Source: Terribacillus halophilus
Lineage (GTDB): Bacteria; Bacillota; Bacilli; Bacillales; Amphibacillaceae
DNA length: 64,000 bases
Direction of reading: 5' to 3'
Assembly (NCBI RefSeq): GCF_900162685.1
Contig: NZ_LT727828.1
Coordinates: forward strand, 2,210,453 to 2,274,452
Shown: piece by piece, positions 43,136 through 51,758 of the stretch
How the letters are laid out: every line of letters starts with the position of its first letter
Position numbering within the stretch: the stretch's first letter is position 1
The notes under the pieces: model-generated
Seen by the model: only the letters and a program-made list of their open reading frames with translations
Database searches by the model: none
What the model was told of the DNA's origin: nothing
Program-made: the position numbers and the translations under genes

Positions 43136-43780
43136 TTATTTCCATTCTGTAATTTGTTCTACTGGCAAACGATAAGACTGATGGCCATTGTCCAATGCTT
43201 TTCCTATTGAGAGAAGCATAACTGGCACATAGCGATTCTTATCCAGATCAAATGCTTCTGCTATTTTATCTTTCTCAAAACCGCCGATTGGATTCGTATC
43301 GTATCCATAAGCTTTGGCTGTAAGCATAATCTGCATGGATACAAGTCCGCTATCAATCATGACAGAATCACGATTTCCTTGTTCCGAAATACCAGATAGC
43401 AGGCTGCGGATAGAAGTTACTTGCTGCTCTTTCACATCCTGTGGCATCATGCCAAGTTCAACAGCTTTGCTGTATATCTCTTCAAGGTAATTAAGATTTT
43501 GTAAGTCACCGAATACTGCAATTACTGCTGATGATGTCTCAACTTGCCGCTGATTAAACCATGCCAGCGATGCAAGTTTTGCCTTTGCCTCTGGGCTTTC
43601 AATGACAACAAATCGCCATGGCTGTAAGTTGACAGAGGATGGTGCTTTTGTTGCGGATGCAAGAATTTCAGTCATTTCCTCTTTGCTGATTTTAACACTT
43701 TCGTCATAGCGGCGAATGGAGCGGCGGTCATGTAAAACTTGCAGAAACGCCTCTTTATTATAAGTTGATGCCTGGTTCAT
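43136..43780 (-). CDS. Nitroreductase-family NAD(P)H oxidoreductase
   Basis: This FMN-dependent enzyme (214 aa) begins with the family's RRSIRRYD flavin-binding segment (residues 17-24), then ATKAPSSVNLQPWRFVVIES and, near the end, PVMLLSIGKALDNGHQSYR-like P-x2-G. It resembles YodC/YdgI-type enzymes that reduce nitroaromatics or quinones. Start overlaps the MarR gene by 4 bases, so the regulator likely controls it in response to electrophiles or quinones (inference). Confidence 0.92.
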   Translation of the reverse strand: MNQASTYNKEAFLQVLHDRRSIRRYDESVKISKEEMTEILASATKAPSSVNLQPWRFVVIESPEAKAKLASLAWFNQRQVETSSAVIAVFGDLQNLNYLEEIYSKAVELGMMPQDVKEQQVTSIRSLLSGISEQGNRDSVMIDSGLVSMQIMLTAKAYGYDTNPIGGFEKDKIAEAFDLDKNRYVPVMLLSIGKALDNGHQSYRLPVEQITEWK

Positions 43781-44232
43781 TTTTCTCCTCCTAGATGCTG
43801 TTTCGTGACGCGGGAGACATTATCACTAACTTTGCTTAACATATGCAGAAATTGCTGCAATTCCTCTTCTGAAAAATCAGCCAGTGTCTCTTCTATAAAT
43901 TGACTCTTTTCCTGATAGGATTGCTCAATGTGTCGCTGTGCCTCATCATCCAGCTTTACCCATGTAGCTCGCTGGTCGTCTGCTTTCTTGTAACGAACAA
44001 TCGTACCGGCAGCTTCTAGTTGTTTGAGATGTCTGGTCACAGCTGCAGCATCAATGTTAACTTCCTTTTGTAAGGAAGATTGAGGTACTTCTCCGTGCTG
44101 CAGCAGGTAATGAAGTATCTCCACTCGGGAAGTACTAGCACCGAAACATGTCTCAAACTTTGAGCAAAGGTCCTTATTTACTGCCTGCAGCTGTAAAAAA
44201 ATCTGTAAACGGACAGAACAAGAATCATTCAT
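43777..44232 (-). CDS. MarR-family transcriptional regulator
   Basis: The 151-aa winged-helix regulator has QSSLQKEVNIDAAAVTRHLK (recognition helix) and VRYKKADDQRATWVKLDDEA (wing with the D-x-R of MarR). A single conserved-type Cys near the N-terminus (DSCSVRL, LCSKFETCFG) could sense thiol stress, as in YodB/OhrR-type proteins (inference). The ATG at 44232 has GAAGGG 8 bases upstream. It heads the operon and has a palindrome before it. Confidence 0.9.
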   Translation of the reverse strand: MNDSCSVRLQIFLQLQAVNKDLCSKFETCFGASTSRVEILHYLLQHGEVPQSSLQKEVNIDAAAVTRHLKQLEAAGTIVRYKKADDQRATWVKLDDEAQRHIEQSYQEKSQFIEETLADFSEEELQQFLHMLSKVSDNVSRVTKQHLGGEK

Positions 44233-44261
44233 TGGCAAAACCCTTCCCATATAATTGATAC

Positions 44262-44274
44262 ATCAACGATTGAT
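44262..44274. promoter_or_regulatory. Candidate MarR operator
   Basis: ATCAA-N3-TTGAT lies 30 bases before the MarR start, flanked by further ATTGAT and TCAAT repeats (44254-44285). It is placed where autorepression would act. Confidence 0.5.
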
Positions 44275-44322
44275 AGGTCAATGATATATCGTAAGTCTCT
44301 TCCTGTCAACGAGCTTGCTCAA

Positions 44323-44360
44323 CTGAAAAAGGGTGATGCTTACGCATCACCCTTTTTCAG
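44323..44360 (-). terminator. Terminator of the SDR gene
   Basis: A perfect 17-bp stem CTGAAAAAGGGTGATGC / GCATCACCCTTTTTCAG with a 4-base loop overlaps the SDR stop codon. Confidence 0.85.
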
Positions 44361-45177
44361 TTGTTTCTTTCCAGCTGTCGTCCATCACCATTTTACCTGG
44401 CCATGTGTAAGCAGTCAGTCCGCCATCAACAACTAAATCTTGCCCACTAATGTAGGAACTGTCATCGGAAACGAGGAACAGTACTGCTTTCGCAATTTCC
44501 TCCGGGGCACCAAGTCTGCCCATCGGAGCCATCCATTTGTTCGCTTCACGGAATTCCTTGCCTTGCTCCTCTGCCTTTGAGCCAGACAATTCGTCAATTA
44601 ACGGTGTTTCAATCGTACCTGGTGAAACAGAATTTGCCCGGATGCCTAATCTGCCATAATCGATAGCCGTTGCTTTCGTGAAGTTAATGATACCACCCTT
44701 GGCAGCATTATATCCAGAACGGTCCAGATCAGCAAAGCTGCCGCTCATGGACGCATTGTTCACAATTGCTCCCTTACCGTTCTCCAGCATAAGCGGAATG
44801 AGGAACTTACTCATTAAGAACGTTCCGCGCAAATCTGTTTTTTGAATTGAATCGAATAATTCAATCGGATATTCATGCACCTTGCCGCCTTCTTGGTCAA
44901 TACCAGCATTGTTGAAAAGTACGTCTACTTTACCGTACTTTTCTTTTACGGATCTGACGAATTCCTGCACCCCTTCTTCGTTAGATACATCTACTTCAAA
45001 AGCTTCTGCTTGTCCTCCATCTTTTTGGATAGTCTCCGTCAGTTCAGTTAAATCATCTTTCTTTAAATCAGCTACAAGCACAGCAGCACCTTCTTTCGCA
45101 AATAAAGAAGCAGTTGCTCTGCCAATGCCCGTTGCTCCACCGGTAACAACTGCAATACGATTATCTAATTTTCCCAT
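44347..45177 (-). CDS. Short-chain dehydrogenase/reductase
   Basis: The 276-aa classical SDR has the cofactor loop TGGATGIG (residues 11-18), the NNAG motif LFNNAGI, the catalytic Ser in NNASMSGSFA, and Y-x3-K as YNAAKGG. An aspartate at the end of strand 2 (VADLKKDD) favours NAD+. The C-terminal DLVVDGGLTAYTW is typical. The frame runs further upstream, but GAAGGAG before the ATG at 45177 sets the start. Substrate unknown. Confidence 0.92.
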   Translation of the reverse strand: MGKLDNRIAVVTGGATGIGRATASLFAKEGAAVLVADLKKDDLTELTETIQKDGGQAEAFEVDVSNEEGVQEFVRSVKEKYGKVDVLFNNAGIDQEGGKVHEYPIELFDSIQKTDLRGTFLMSKFLIPLMLENGKGAIVNNASMSGSFADLDRSGYNAAKGGIINFTKATAIDYGRLGIRANSVSPGTIETPLIDELSGSKAEEQGKEFREANKWMAPMGRLGAPEEIAKAVLFLVSDDSSYISGQDLVVDGGLTAYTWPGKMVMDDSWKETTEKG

Positions 45178-45397
45178 GTCTAAAAACTCTCCTTCGCCAT
45201 TATGCTTTCTGTAATGTTTTACCGGCTTAGCACAAAACGAAACATGTACATAATGAGATGAGGTCAAGCATGGATTGCCTTTCGACAAATTTCAGCAAAT
45301 TCTTCCTTAAAATGTATATTAATGCTGTTTAATCTGCTAAAATAAAGGCAGATAACCGAACAATCTTCTTGTAAATAAAGAGAAAGGACTGGAATAT

Positions 45398-46426
45398 ATG
45401 CAAGTCATTTCGAAAGATAGTTTTCATAATTCGCTTATCAAATGGTACGAACATGTTAAATTGCATGAGACAGCCGAGGCGTTAATACTTCGTAATATGC
45501 TTGAGGAGTTACCAAAGTCAGCAAGGGAATTGATGCTATTCAGACTATTTGAAGTAAAGCATTTGCTGCAAAACCATTACATAGCAAAAGCAAAAGGTTT
45601 AATAAAGTCCATATCTATACAAGAATTAGATCCTAACTATTTGTTTTATTATTGTCTTTTCCAATCTGATATTTTTCTTTTAGATGGCGAATACAAGAAA
45701 GCAATTTGTACCTTGGAGAAAGCGGAAAATTATGTGGCGGCTGTAGAAGAGAATGACTCAGCGGAACTGCATTACAAGCTCGGAACGGGTTTTCACTATC
45801 TTGGAATAACACCTCTTGCAAAGCTTCATTTCGAGCAAGCATTTCGAATATTTAGCAAGGATACTGCTTCTTTAGTGCGTAAATCACATGCACTTATGGG
45901 TATGGGACTTACTTCACTAAGTGCTGGAGAAGAAAAAGATGCCGAAAAATATCTTCTGCTTGCAACAAAGATAGCTGAGAAGATAGAGCATAAACAATCA
46001 CTTGCTGCTGTCTACCATAATCTAGGTGCGTTATTTCTTCATCAAAACAGAACTGCAGACGCACTTTTTTATCTTGAAAAAGTTAGTGAACTTGCAGATT
46101 CTTCCCTCCTTATTGCGAATGACTACTTGCGTACAGAGGCTTATATGGAACAAGGAAATCACCAGAAGGCTTATCAGGCTTTTGAACATGGATTCCAATT
46201 ATGCAAACAGGAAAACAGTCAACATTATCTGTGGCGTTTCGCCATGCTTGTGAAAAAGTTTAATGATCCAGAGGGCTTTCGTGTATTAGTAGAACCTAGC
46301 ATGTCCCAGCTTCAAGGAGCAAGACACGAACATGCAACGGAGCGCTTCCGTCACTTGCTGACTACATATTTTACAGAAAACGAGCAATTTGACCAGGCAG
46401 TTAAAATTCAACTCGCTACCTGTTAG
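45398..46426 (+). CDS. Rap-like TPR regulator (RRNPP type)
   Basis: The 342-aa all-helical protein has an N-terminal three-helix region (SLIKWYEHVKLHETAEALI) and several tetratricopeptide repeats, for example LGTGFHYLGITPLAKLHFEQ, ALMGMGLTSLSAGEEKDAEK, YHNLGALFLHQNRTADALFY and EAYMEQGNHQKAYQAFEHG. This is the layout of Rap phosphatases that act on the Spo0F or ComA pathways, but it is somewhat short. No phr-like peptide gene follows, because a convergent gene overlaps its end by 4 bases. Confidence 0.75.
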   Translation: MQVISKDSFHNSLIKWYEHVKLHETAEALILRNMLEELPKSARELMLFRLFEVKHLLQNHYIAKAKGLIKSISIQELDPNYLFYYCLFQSDIFLLDGEYKKAICTLEKAENYVAAVEENDSAELHYKLGTGFHYLGITPLAKLHFEQAFRIFSKDTASLVRKSHALMGMGLTSLSAGEEKDAEKYLLLATKIAEKIEHKQSLAAVYHNLGALFLHQNRTADALFYLEKVSELADSSLLIANDYLRTEAYMEQGNHQKAYQAFEHGFQLCKQENSQHYLWRFAMLVKKFNDPEGFRVLVEPSMSQLQGARHEHATERFRHLLTTYFTENEQFDQAVKIQLATC

Positions 46427-47034
46427 CGATAAAATACATGATTTCCGATTTGCTTCACTTGCTCTTGTGTATCGGCTATCCAATTCGTTGTAGCAGTTTT
46501 TGGGTTCATGAACCAAACAATATTATTCATATTATCTTTCTGAATTAGTGCATCCGCTACAGCTTGTTCTGTCTCTTCTGTTGGTTCACTCTTCCAAATA
46601 ACACCAGTCATTACTGGCTGGAACTGCCCCTCTTGCATAATGACATCATGAATTGTATCCGGAAATTCTTCGCTTTCTATGCGATTCAAGACAACTGTCG
46701 CAACTGCTACTTTTCCTGGATAGTCTTCTCCGCTCGTCTCGGCTTGAACTAGCTTCTGCAGAAGATTGATGTCCTCTGCGTTATATTGTTTTTGTTTAAA
46801 CGTTACTTCTTCCAATTCTGGTTTTTGCTTCTCTTGATCTGATAAGACAAGGGAAGCTGGTCCTTCTACTGTATGCAAGTTTTTTTCATTTAAAAAAGGC
46901 TGCAATCTTTCATCTGCGTAGACTTTTGCTGGATATACACCTTGCTTCATATTTTGCATCGGCAAATAAAGCAATAGACACAAGTTACTAACAACAAAGA
47001 AGATCAATAAGGAATGCGAGAGTAGTTTTTGCAT
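46423..47034 (-). CDS. Cell-wall hydrolase, SleB/CwlJ (Hydrolase_2) family
   Basis: The 203-aa protein has an N-terminal membrane helix (SLLIFFVVSNLCLLLYLP) and a C-terminal SleB-type catalytic domain: LVQAETSGEDYPGKVAVATV (catalytic Glu in AETSGE), VLNRIESEEFPDTIHDVI, GQFQPV. Such enzymes open spore cortex or vegetative peptidoglycan. No LysM or PG-binding domain is present. Convergent 4-base overlap with the Rap-like gene. Confidence 0.9.
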   Translation of the reverse strand: MQKLLSHSLLIFFVVSNLCLLLYLPMQNMKQGVYPAKVYADERLQPFLNEKNLHTVEGPASLVLSDQEKQKPELEEVTFKQKQYNAEDINLLQKLVQAETSGEDYPGKVAVATVVLNRIESEEFPDTIHDVIMQEGQFQPVMTGVIWKSEPTEETEQAVADALIQKDNMNNIVWFMNPKTATTNWIADTQEQVKQIGNHVFYR

Positions 47035-47264
47035 AATCCAGTCCTTTACTATGTTTATGTAAGTTAAAGTTCAATCCATAAACGATTTATACCCATTCAT
47101 CTCTAATGACAAACATGGATTTGCTATGGCTAGTGTATGTGCCGAACGTGAAAGCTAGTCCTGTTAATTGCTTTCTGACTTGGAATTCTTTTCACCTCTT
47201 CAAGTTACTTGCCCATCCTTTACTGGACGATTGTGCATACAGTAAAGAGATAGGAGGAATGAAC

Positions 47265-47534
47265 ATGAGCTATACACATTACACGTATCATCCAGCACAG
47301 GCAGCATATACACATCCTTATCCGCGAAATAATGGGGAAGATCAACGGTTTGGGTTTGCATTCATCCCATTTCTTGGCGGACTTGCTGGCGGGCTACTAG
47401 GCAGTGCTTTCGTAAACGGTCCGGGGTATGGTTACAAATACAGCAACCCTTATCCGGTTCCTTATCCAGTCCCTTATGCCTATCCTGCACCCTACCCTTA
47501 CAGCAACTACTATTATCCAGGGCGGCCGCGTTAA
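47265..47534 (+). CDS. Small Gly/Pro/Tyr-rich protein, spore coat-like
   Basis: The 89-aa protein has a His/Tyr/Pro head (MSYTHYTYHPAQAAYTHPYP), a glycine-rich hydrophobic middle (FIPFLGGLAGGLLGSAFVNG) and a tail of Y-P-x-P repeats (YPVPYPVPYAYPAPYPY). Such composition is common in small coat or sporulation surface proteins of bacilli. AGGAGG lies 7 bases before the ATG. No named family is certain. Confidence 0.7.
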   Translation: MSYTHYTYHPAQAAYTHPYPRNNGEDQRFGFAFIPFLGGLAGGLLGSAFVNGPGYGYKYSNPYPVPYPVPYAYPAPYPYSNYYYPGRPR

Positions 47535-47611
47535 TATAGATGGGCAGCTATTGCTGTCCCTACATATTTTTTGACAACAAAGCCACACTACTAGTCAGGA
47601 GGTGGCTTGAT

Positions 47612-47764
47612 ATGCAGCAAAAACAAACTAAATCCGTTCAGCGTGATGAAGCAGCAGAAGCAATCGGACTGGATCAAGACGAGCAAGCAATGAACGGAGA
47701 GTACGGTCATCCGGAAACGGAATATGAAAACAATGTCCATAAACAAGAGAAAACACAGCGATAA
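47612..47764 (+). CDS. Small hydrophilic acidic protein
   Basis: This 50-aa protein (MQQKQTKSVQRDEAAEAIGL, then ETEYENNVHKQEKTQR) has no membrane segment. CAGGAGGTGG upstream of the ATG and a terminator that overlaps its end support expression. Its composition is like small stress or spore-core peptides, but no family is recognised. Confidence 0.6.
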   Translation: MQQKQTKSVQRDEAAEAIGLDQDEQAMNGEYGHPETEYENNVHKQEKTQR

Positions 47765-47782
47765 TAGCTGTGTTTCTTTTTG
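47752..47782 (+). terminator. Terminator of the small acidic protein gene
   Basis: The stem AACACAGC / GCTGTGTT with a 7-base loop is followed by TCTTTTT. Confidence 0.85.
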
Positions 47783-47784
47783 GA

Positions 47785-47886
47785 TTATATAAATTTAGAA
47801 GCGATATAAGTTACAACAAACCATACTGCGAGTGCCACAACAATACCTAACATAAATCCTCTCATAAATGAATACCGACTGCGCAC
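47785..47886 (-). CDS. 33-residue single-pass membrane peptide
   Basis: A GTG start with AAAGAGGTG 7 bases upstream opens MRSRYSFMRGFMLGIVVALA followed by VWFVVTYIASKFI. A basic head and one hydrophobic helix are clear. It is too short for most gene finders. Function unknown. Confidence 0.55.
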   Translation of the reverse strand: MRSRYSFMRGFMLGIVVALAVWFVVTYIASKFI

Positions 47887-47965
47887 GTACTAGCACCTCT
47901 TTTTGCTTTTAACCCTAGTCTGCACGTTCTTGCATCTTTTTATAAGTACGCAGTCTGTTTCAAGC

Positions 47966-48076
47966 TTACTTTTTAATAGCGGTTGAATTAGTCTTTGCAT
48001 TAACTTTAGCTGCCTGCTGCTGCTTTTGATAATCTTCTTTAAATTTTTCCTTTGCCGCAGAATAGATGCAGAACAT
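47966..48076 (-). CDS. 36-residue Lys/Gln/Ala-rich peptide
   Basis: GAGGAGGG lies 7 bases before the ATG of MFCIYSAAKEKFKEDYQKQQ QAAKVNAKTNSTAIKK (given in two parts). The strong ribosome site is the main support; the peptide is amphipathic and basic. Function unknown. Confidence 0.5.
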   Translation of the reverse strand: MFCIYSAAKEKFKEDYQKQQQAAKVNAKTNSTAIKK

Positions 48077-48217
48077 GCTCGACCCTCCTCTTTTGTTTGT
48101 TACTTCTGTTTTGCCAATTTGCTGATTATTAAAACTCATTTTTTTAACTTTTATAAGATAATATGCGAATTTATTTTCGGGTATGCCAGGTAATTAGAAG
48201 AACATGAAATTAAAACC

Positions 48218-48589
48218 TTATTCGGCTGCATAGTACGCCTCGGCCGCTTTAGCTGCCTGCTTCCTTAACACAGAAAACGGCATGCTTCCCTTCTCTCTTT
48301 TCAGCTTTACTAATAATTGCTGCCATATTGCTTCTTCACGAATACTGTCCAAAAGTTCATGTCCATCCCAGGTTAGTCCGTAAATGAGCAGCTCCTCTTC
48401 TTCCTCTTCCTCATCAAGCACCGTTTCCAATTTGATCAACTTCGCTTCCTTCATCAGCTGCAAATGATAATTCATTTCCTCTTCTGTATAGTCATCCTCC
48501 TCTGTCACCTCCAGTGCAAATCCGCCCTCTGTGTATTCGGATTCAATATCCAATAGAAGGTCTCTGATAATACTCATATCACGCTTCAT
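48218..48589 (-). CDS. DUF2513-family protein
   Basis: The 123-aa protein begins MKRDMSIIRDLLLDIES, continues YHLQLMKEAKLIK and has LTWDGHELLDSIREEAIWQ, the standard blocks of DUF2513, a winged-helix-like family often found in phages and accessory regions. A run of six glutamates (DEEEEEEELL) sits in the middle. The ATG at 48589 is chosen from three close starts because GAGGTG is 6 bases upstream. Confidence 0.85.
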   Translation of the reverse strand: MKRDMSIIRDLLLDIESEYTEGGFALEVTEEDDYTEEEMNYHLQLMKEAKLIKLETVLDEEEEEEELLIYGLTWDGHELLDSIREEAIWQQLLVKLKREKGSMPFSVLRKQAAKAAEAYYAAE

Positions 48590-48635
48590 GTGCATCACCT
48601 CATCCCTTATTTCTGCCTTGATTCGTTTATTCCTT

Positions 48636-48665
48636 CAAAAAAAGACTTCCTTCTAGAAGGAAGTC
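48636..48665 (-). terminator. Terminator of a decayed minus-strand gene
   Basis: The perfect 22-bp palindrome GACTTCCTTCTAGAAGGAAGTC (quoted as two arms GACTTCCTTCT / AGAAGGAAGTC) is followed on the minus strand by seven T. No intact gene precedes it. Confidence 0.75.
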
Positions 48666-48673
48666 ACGCACTA

Positions 48674-48960
48674 CTATGTTATCTCTAGCCTCGTTGATTC
48701 AGAAATGAATGTCGTTTGCTGCCCCTTTACTTGCAGTGCTACACGATCGCCTTCCCGCCAAGCTGTAAGAGAAATGGGTGAGAAGCTTGATAATCCATAT
48801 TACCATCTTGTATGACGTAATGTCTTTCTGTTCCTTGGAATTGGCTGTTTATCTTGCCCCGCAGTCTCTCTTCTCTGGCCGGAAACACGCGCTGCTGCTT
48901 TAACTGCTTTGCTATACCTGTGTTCTTGCAGCTTCTTCTATTCGCTCATCTTACTGAGAA
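48674..48960 (-). pseudogene. Probable decayed gene, family unknown
   Basis: Two frames read like parts of one protein: EERLRGKINSQFQGTERHYV and IQDGNMDY, then after a shift SPISLTAWREGDRVALQVKG and QQTTFISESTRLEIT up to TAG at 48674. A strong terminator stands directly behind. The beta-rich pattern recalls small OB-fold or DUF3221-like domains, but this is weak. Confidence 0.4.
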
Positions 48961-49005
48961 AATGCTTAAGAATATTGCATCTACGATTTCCATTCATTTT
49001 CGTTT

Positions 49006-49794
49006 TTATTCAGAAGTATTTGTTTCCATTGTTTTAAACCAGCGTTCCACTTGTTCTTGCTTTCGTCGATAGTTATTGCGCAATTCTATTGGTGAAACGG
49101 TTATGTATCCTTCTTTTAATAGAAGATAATCACTCGTCGGATGAAAAGCCGCAAGCTCTTGCAGCTGATCCTTCAGCCAGTAATACACTTCTCCATGCGG
49201 ATCACGCAGACCGACAAAACGATAACGGGATACACTCATATCCATCGGAATAACTTGGATTCCCTTGCATTCCCGCTTGTCGATATTTGGTAAATTCACA
49301 TTCAGCAGACCGATTGACTTTGACTTATGCTGCAGCAGTACCTCGGCAACCTGATAAAACAATGTCTTAACCTTCGAGTAGTTCACATGATTTTGGGAAC
49401 TGCAATTCAAACTGACAGAAGCAGCCGGGATGTTGTAAAGGGAGGCTTCTATTGCTGCTGCCACCACACCGGAATAATAAACATCCCGCCCTATAGCAGG
49501 ACCGAGATTGATTCCAGAAAAGATAAAGTCCAGCTCATCCGGTATTAGAACTTCTACTGCTAATTTTACACAATCTGCTGAAGTCCCATTGAGACACCAT
49601 GCACCTGCTACTCCCGGAAAATGATACATCTCTTTGACACGGATTGGCTGACGCGATGTAACAGGATGACTGATACCACTGCTCGCTTGATCCGGACAGA
49701 CAACATACACCTCACCAAAATGCTGAAGCGTCTCAATCATCGCTTCCACACCCGGCGAAAAGATGCCATCGTCATTGGTAACAAGTATTTTCAT
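49006..49794 (-). CDS. surE: 5'/3'-nucleotidase SurE
   Basis: SurE is a metal-dependent nucleoside monophosphate phosphatase. The metal-binding D8-D9 pair is in TNDDGIFSPG, Ser in SSGISHPVTS, and Asn in FSGINLGPAIGRDVYYSG; GTSADCVKLAV is also typical. 262 aa is normal. The ATG at 49794 has AAAGGAG 8 bases upstream, and it overlaps the preceding isomerase gene by 4 bases, so the two are co-expressed. Confidence 0.94.
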   Translation of the reverse strand: MKILVTNDDGIFSPGVEAMIETLQHFGEVYVVCPDQASSGISHPVTSRQPIRVKEMYHFPGVAGAWCLNGTSADCVKLAVEVLIPDELDFIFSGINLGPAIGRDVYYSGVVAAAIEASLYNIPAASVSLNCSSQNHVNYSKVKTLFYQVAEVLLQHKSKSIGLLNVNLPNIDKRECKGIQVIPMDMSVSRYRFVGLRDPHGEVYYWLKDQLQELAAFHPTSDYLLLKEGYITVSPIELRNNYRRKQEQVERWFKTMETNTSE

Positions 49795-50570
49795 ATCACA
49801 CGCTCCTTTGCCTGCAAATGCTGACGAATGAAGGAAAGATTCTGATTCCAAGAGACAGAGGTCGTATCCATTCCTTCAACGACATTTTTTTGATTCTGTT
49901 GAAGAAAGTGCTGCAATACTTCCTCCGGTATAAGACCCGTCCCTAGAGGTACATGCATCTGTGCCGCTGTGTTATCGCTGATATGAATCTTGTCACAACG
50001 GTTCATTTGATTAAAAAATAATGGTGCATCTGATGGCTTCGTGATATGAGCCACATCAAAAGTTGTGTACATATCTGAAAATGGCTGAACCAGCTTATTC
50101 ATTACGTCAGGAGTAACAGCTACCTCCTTCGGTCGCTCTTCCATTAATTCCAGCGAAATACGTTTGCCTAGCTCACCAGCTCGCTGATAGATCCAGTAAA
50201 GTGCTTCCTGCATCAATTCCTCGTAGAATGTTTGTGTCCAATTTGCCAAACTCTTATACCCCGGATGAATTGTAATCGAATCTGCATTCAATTTGTCGGC
50301 TAGTTCGATTGATTGAATAATACTGTTTACAGAAGCAATTCGGACGCTGTAATCAATACTTGTAATATTCAAATCCCAGCTTGGAGCGTGCATGGTAAAC
50401 TGCATTTCGGTCGGTTTGGTTTTACGGATGATGCGTGGATCACTTTCTTGAATGAACACGTGCGGCGCCCAGATCTCTATACCTGGCAGCTGATCACTTG
50501 CAGCCTGCCGGACAACTTGTTCAACAGACTCATGCCAAAGCAAAGTTGAAGAAAAATATATATTCTCCAA
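49791..50570 (-). CDS. TIM-barrel sugar phosphate isomerase/epimerase-like protein
   Basis: This 259-aa AP endonuclease 2-type barrel has LPGIEIWAPHV, FTMHAPSWDLNITS, DSITIHPGYKSLANWTQ (His), ISLELMEERPKEV (Glu), YTTFDVAHITKP (Asp-His) and KIHISDN (His), the usual metal ligands of the fold. The exact substrate is unknown. Co-operonic with surE. Confidence 0.87.
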   Translation of the reverse strand: MENIYFSSTLLWHESVEQVVRQAASDQLPGIEIWAPHVFIQESDPRIIRKTKPTEMQFTMHAPSWDLNITSIDYSVRIASVNSIIQSIELADKLNADSITIHPGYKSLANWTQTFYEELMQEALYWIYQRAGELGKRISLELMEERPKEVAVTPDVMNKLVQPFSDMYTTFDVAHITKPSDAPLFFNQMNRCDKIHISDNTAAQMHVPLGTGLIPEEVLQHFLQQNQKNVVEGMDTTSVSWNQNLSFIRQHLQAKERVI

Positions 50571-51150
50571 TACACTATCTCCCTTCGGTTGTTCTTATAT
50601 TGTTAACTGTACAAGCCGAATATGAAGCTAGTGTTTAAAATATTGTGAAGATATGTTTAATTAATGTAAAAATTTAAAAAATGAATAGCGGAATAAAGCC
50701 TTGCCATTTCTCTCATCTCCAAATAAACGCACACCCATAACGTAAAGAATTTACACTGTGTTTACAAAAGATTATCTCTCCCCTTATAAGAAGAAGCTGC
50801 TATATAATGAATTTTCTCCCTTGTAAGAGCGGCGAAAATTACGGCATTGTAAACGAATTGCTCTGATTTCTCGGGCAAGGCCTAAGTCTTTAAGTTGCAC
50901 GGCTTCAAAGAGCAGTAAATCCAGAAAAGAGCTATTAGCAGAGTTTAATCGTTCCCCTAAAGTGACTAGGAAAAGAAACAACCAAGGTTAACCATATTCA
51001 CGTATTTTCACGGCGGAATAGGCATTAAATTATATTTATTATGGAAACCCTGAGAAATTAAGTTTAAAACAGCTTTATTGTGTTATTATAGGAAATAGGC
51101 TAGATTCAAACATAATCTAGTGAAGTTTTTAGATTCTAGGAGGCAATATA
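50571..51150. other. 580-base intergenic region before the cold-shock gene
   Basis: No convincing gene was found. A 19-codon frame (MNFLPCKSGENYGIVNELL) begins at 50808 without a ribosome site. Two AT-rich promoter-like stretches occur; TTATTGTGTTATTATAGG near 51075-51092 probably drives the cold-shock gene, which would then have a 5' leader of about 60 bases. Confidence 0.4.
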
Positions 51151-51351
51151 ATGGAACAAGGTACAGTAAAATGGTTTAACGCAGACAAAGGTTTCGGTTT
51201 TATCGAAGTTGAGGGTGGAGACGATGTATTCGTACATTTCAGCTCTATTCAAGGCGAAGGCTTCAAATCATTGGATGAAGGCCAAAAAGTAACGTTTGAT
51301 GTTGAACAAGGTCAGCGTGGACCACAAGCAGCAAACGTTCAAAAAGTATAA
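51151..51351 (+). CDS. Cold-shock protein (CspA/CspB family)
   Basis: The 66-aa nucleic-acid chaperone has the OB-fold motifs RNP1 KGFGFIEV (13-20) and RNP2 VFVHF (29-33). It starts EQGTVKWFN as in B. subtilis CspB/CspD. GGAGG is 9 bases upstream and a strong terminator follows. It binds single-stranded RNA or DNA in the cytoplasm. Confidence 0.97.
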   Translation: MEQGTVKWFNADKGFGFIEVEGGDDVFVHFSSIQGEGFKSLDEGQKVTFDVEQGQRGPQAANVQKV

Positions 51352-51758
51352 TTAAACCCTAATAAAATAAACTTTATTTTGGTTTGGGACTGCCCCGGTC
51401 ATTGAGACTGGGACAGGAACACTTACAAACAGCCAATCGCCGGTACTCAATCGGCGATTGGCTGTTTTGTTTGCCTGCAAATACTCTATTTATAAGTCTA
51501 ACATTTTTCGCCAGGATATCCGTTATAACAAACTGTCTCCAAGAAGGAATATCTGTTTCTTCTACAGCATTCGCTTCCTCTCTGCCCAGGTTTTATGAAA
51601 GCATTCTTCCATACTTTAATTTCATGACTGAAAAGAGAGATTTTCACCGTTTTACCACAAAACCTTAATCTAATATTCACCTCTGTACCTATACATGGCT
51701 ATACTGCTATGAGAAAATAGCAATAGATCGAAAATAAATAGGTGAGGAAGTGTGTTCG
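51352..51758. other. Region after the cold-shock gene
   Basis: This 400-base stretch holds a weak hairpin (AAAATAAA/TTTATTTT at 51362-51379), the strong terminator at 51427-51467, and beyond it no gene that I can support on either strand. Confidence 0.5.
51427..51467 (+). terminator. Terminator of the cold-shock gene
   Basis: A perfect 16-bp stem AAACAGCCAATCGCCG / CGGCGATTGGCTGTTT with a 9-base loop is followed by TGTTTG. Confidence 0.88.

Noticed and set aside
50784-50981. 65-codon minus-strand frame with TTG start
   Set aside because: No ribosome site, odd composition and no protein-like pattern.
50808-50990. Possible Spo0E-like small phosphatase gene, considered because of NELL...L..A..LQ
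   Set aside because: Stops interrupt the frame and the S-Q-E-L-D signature is absent.
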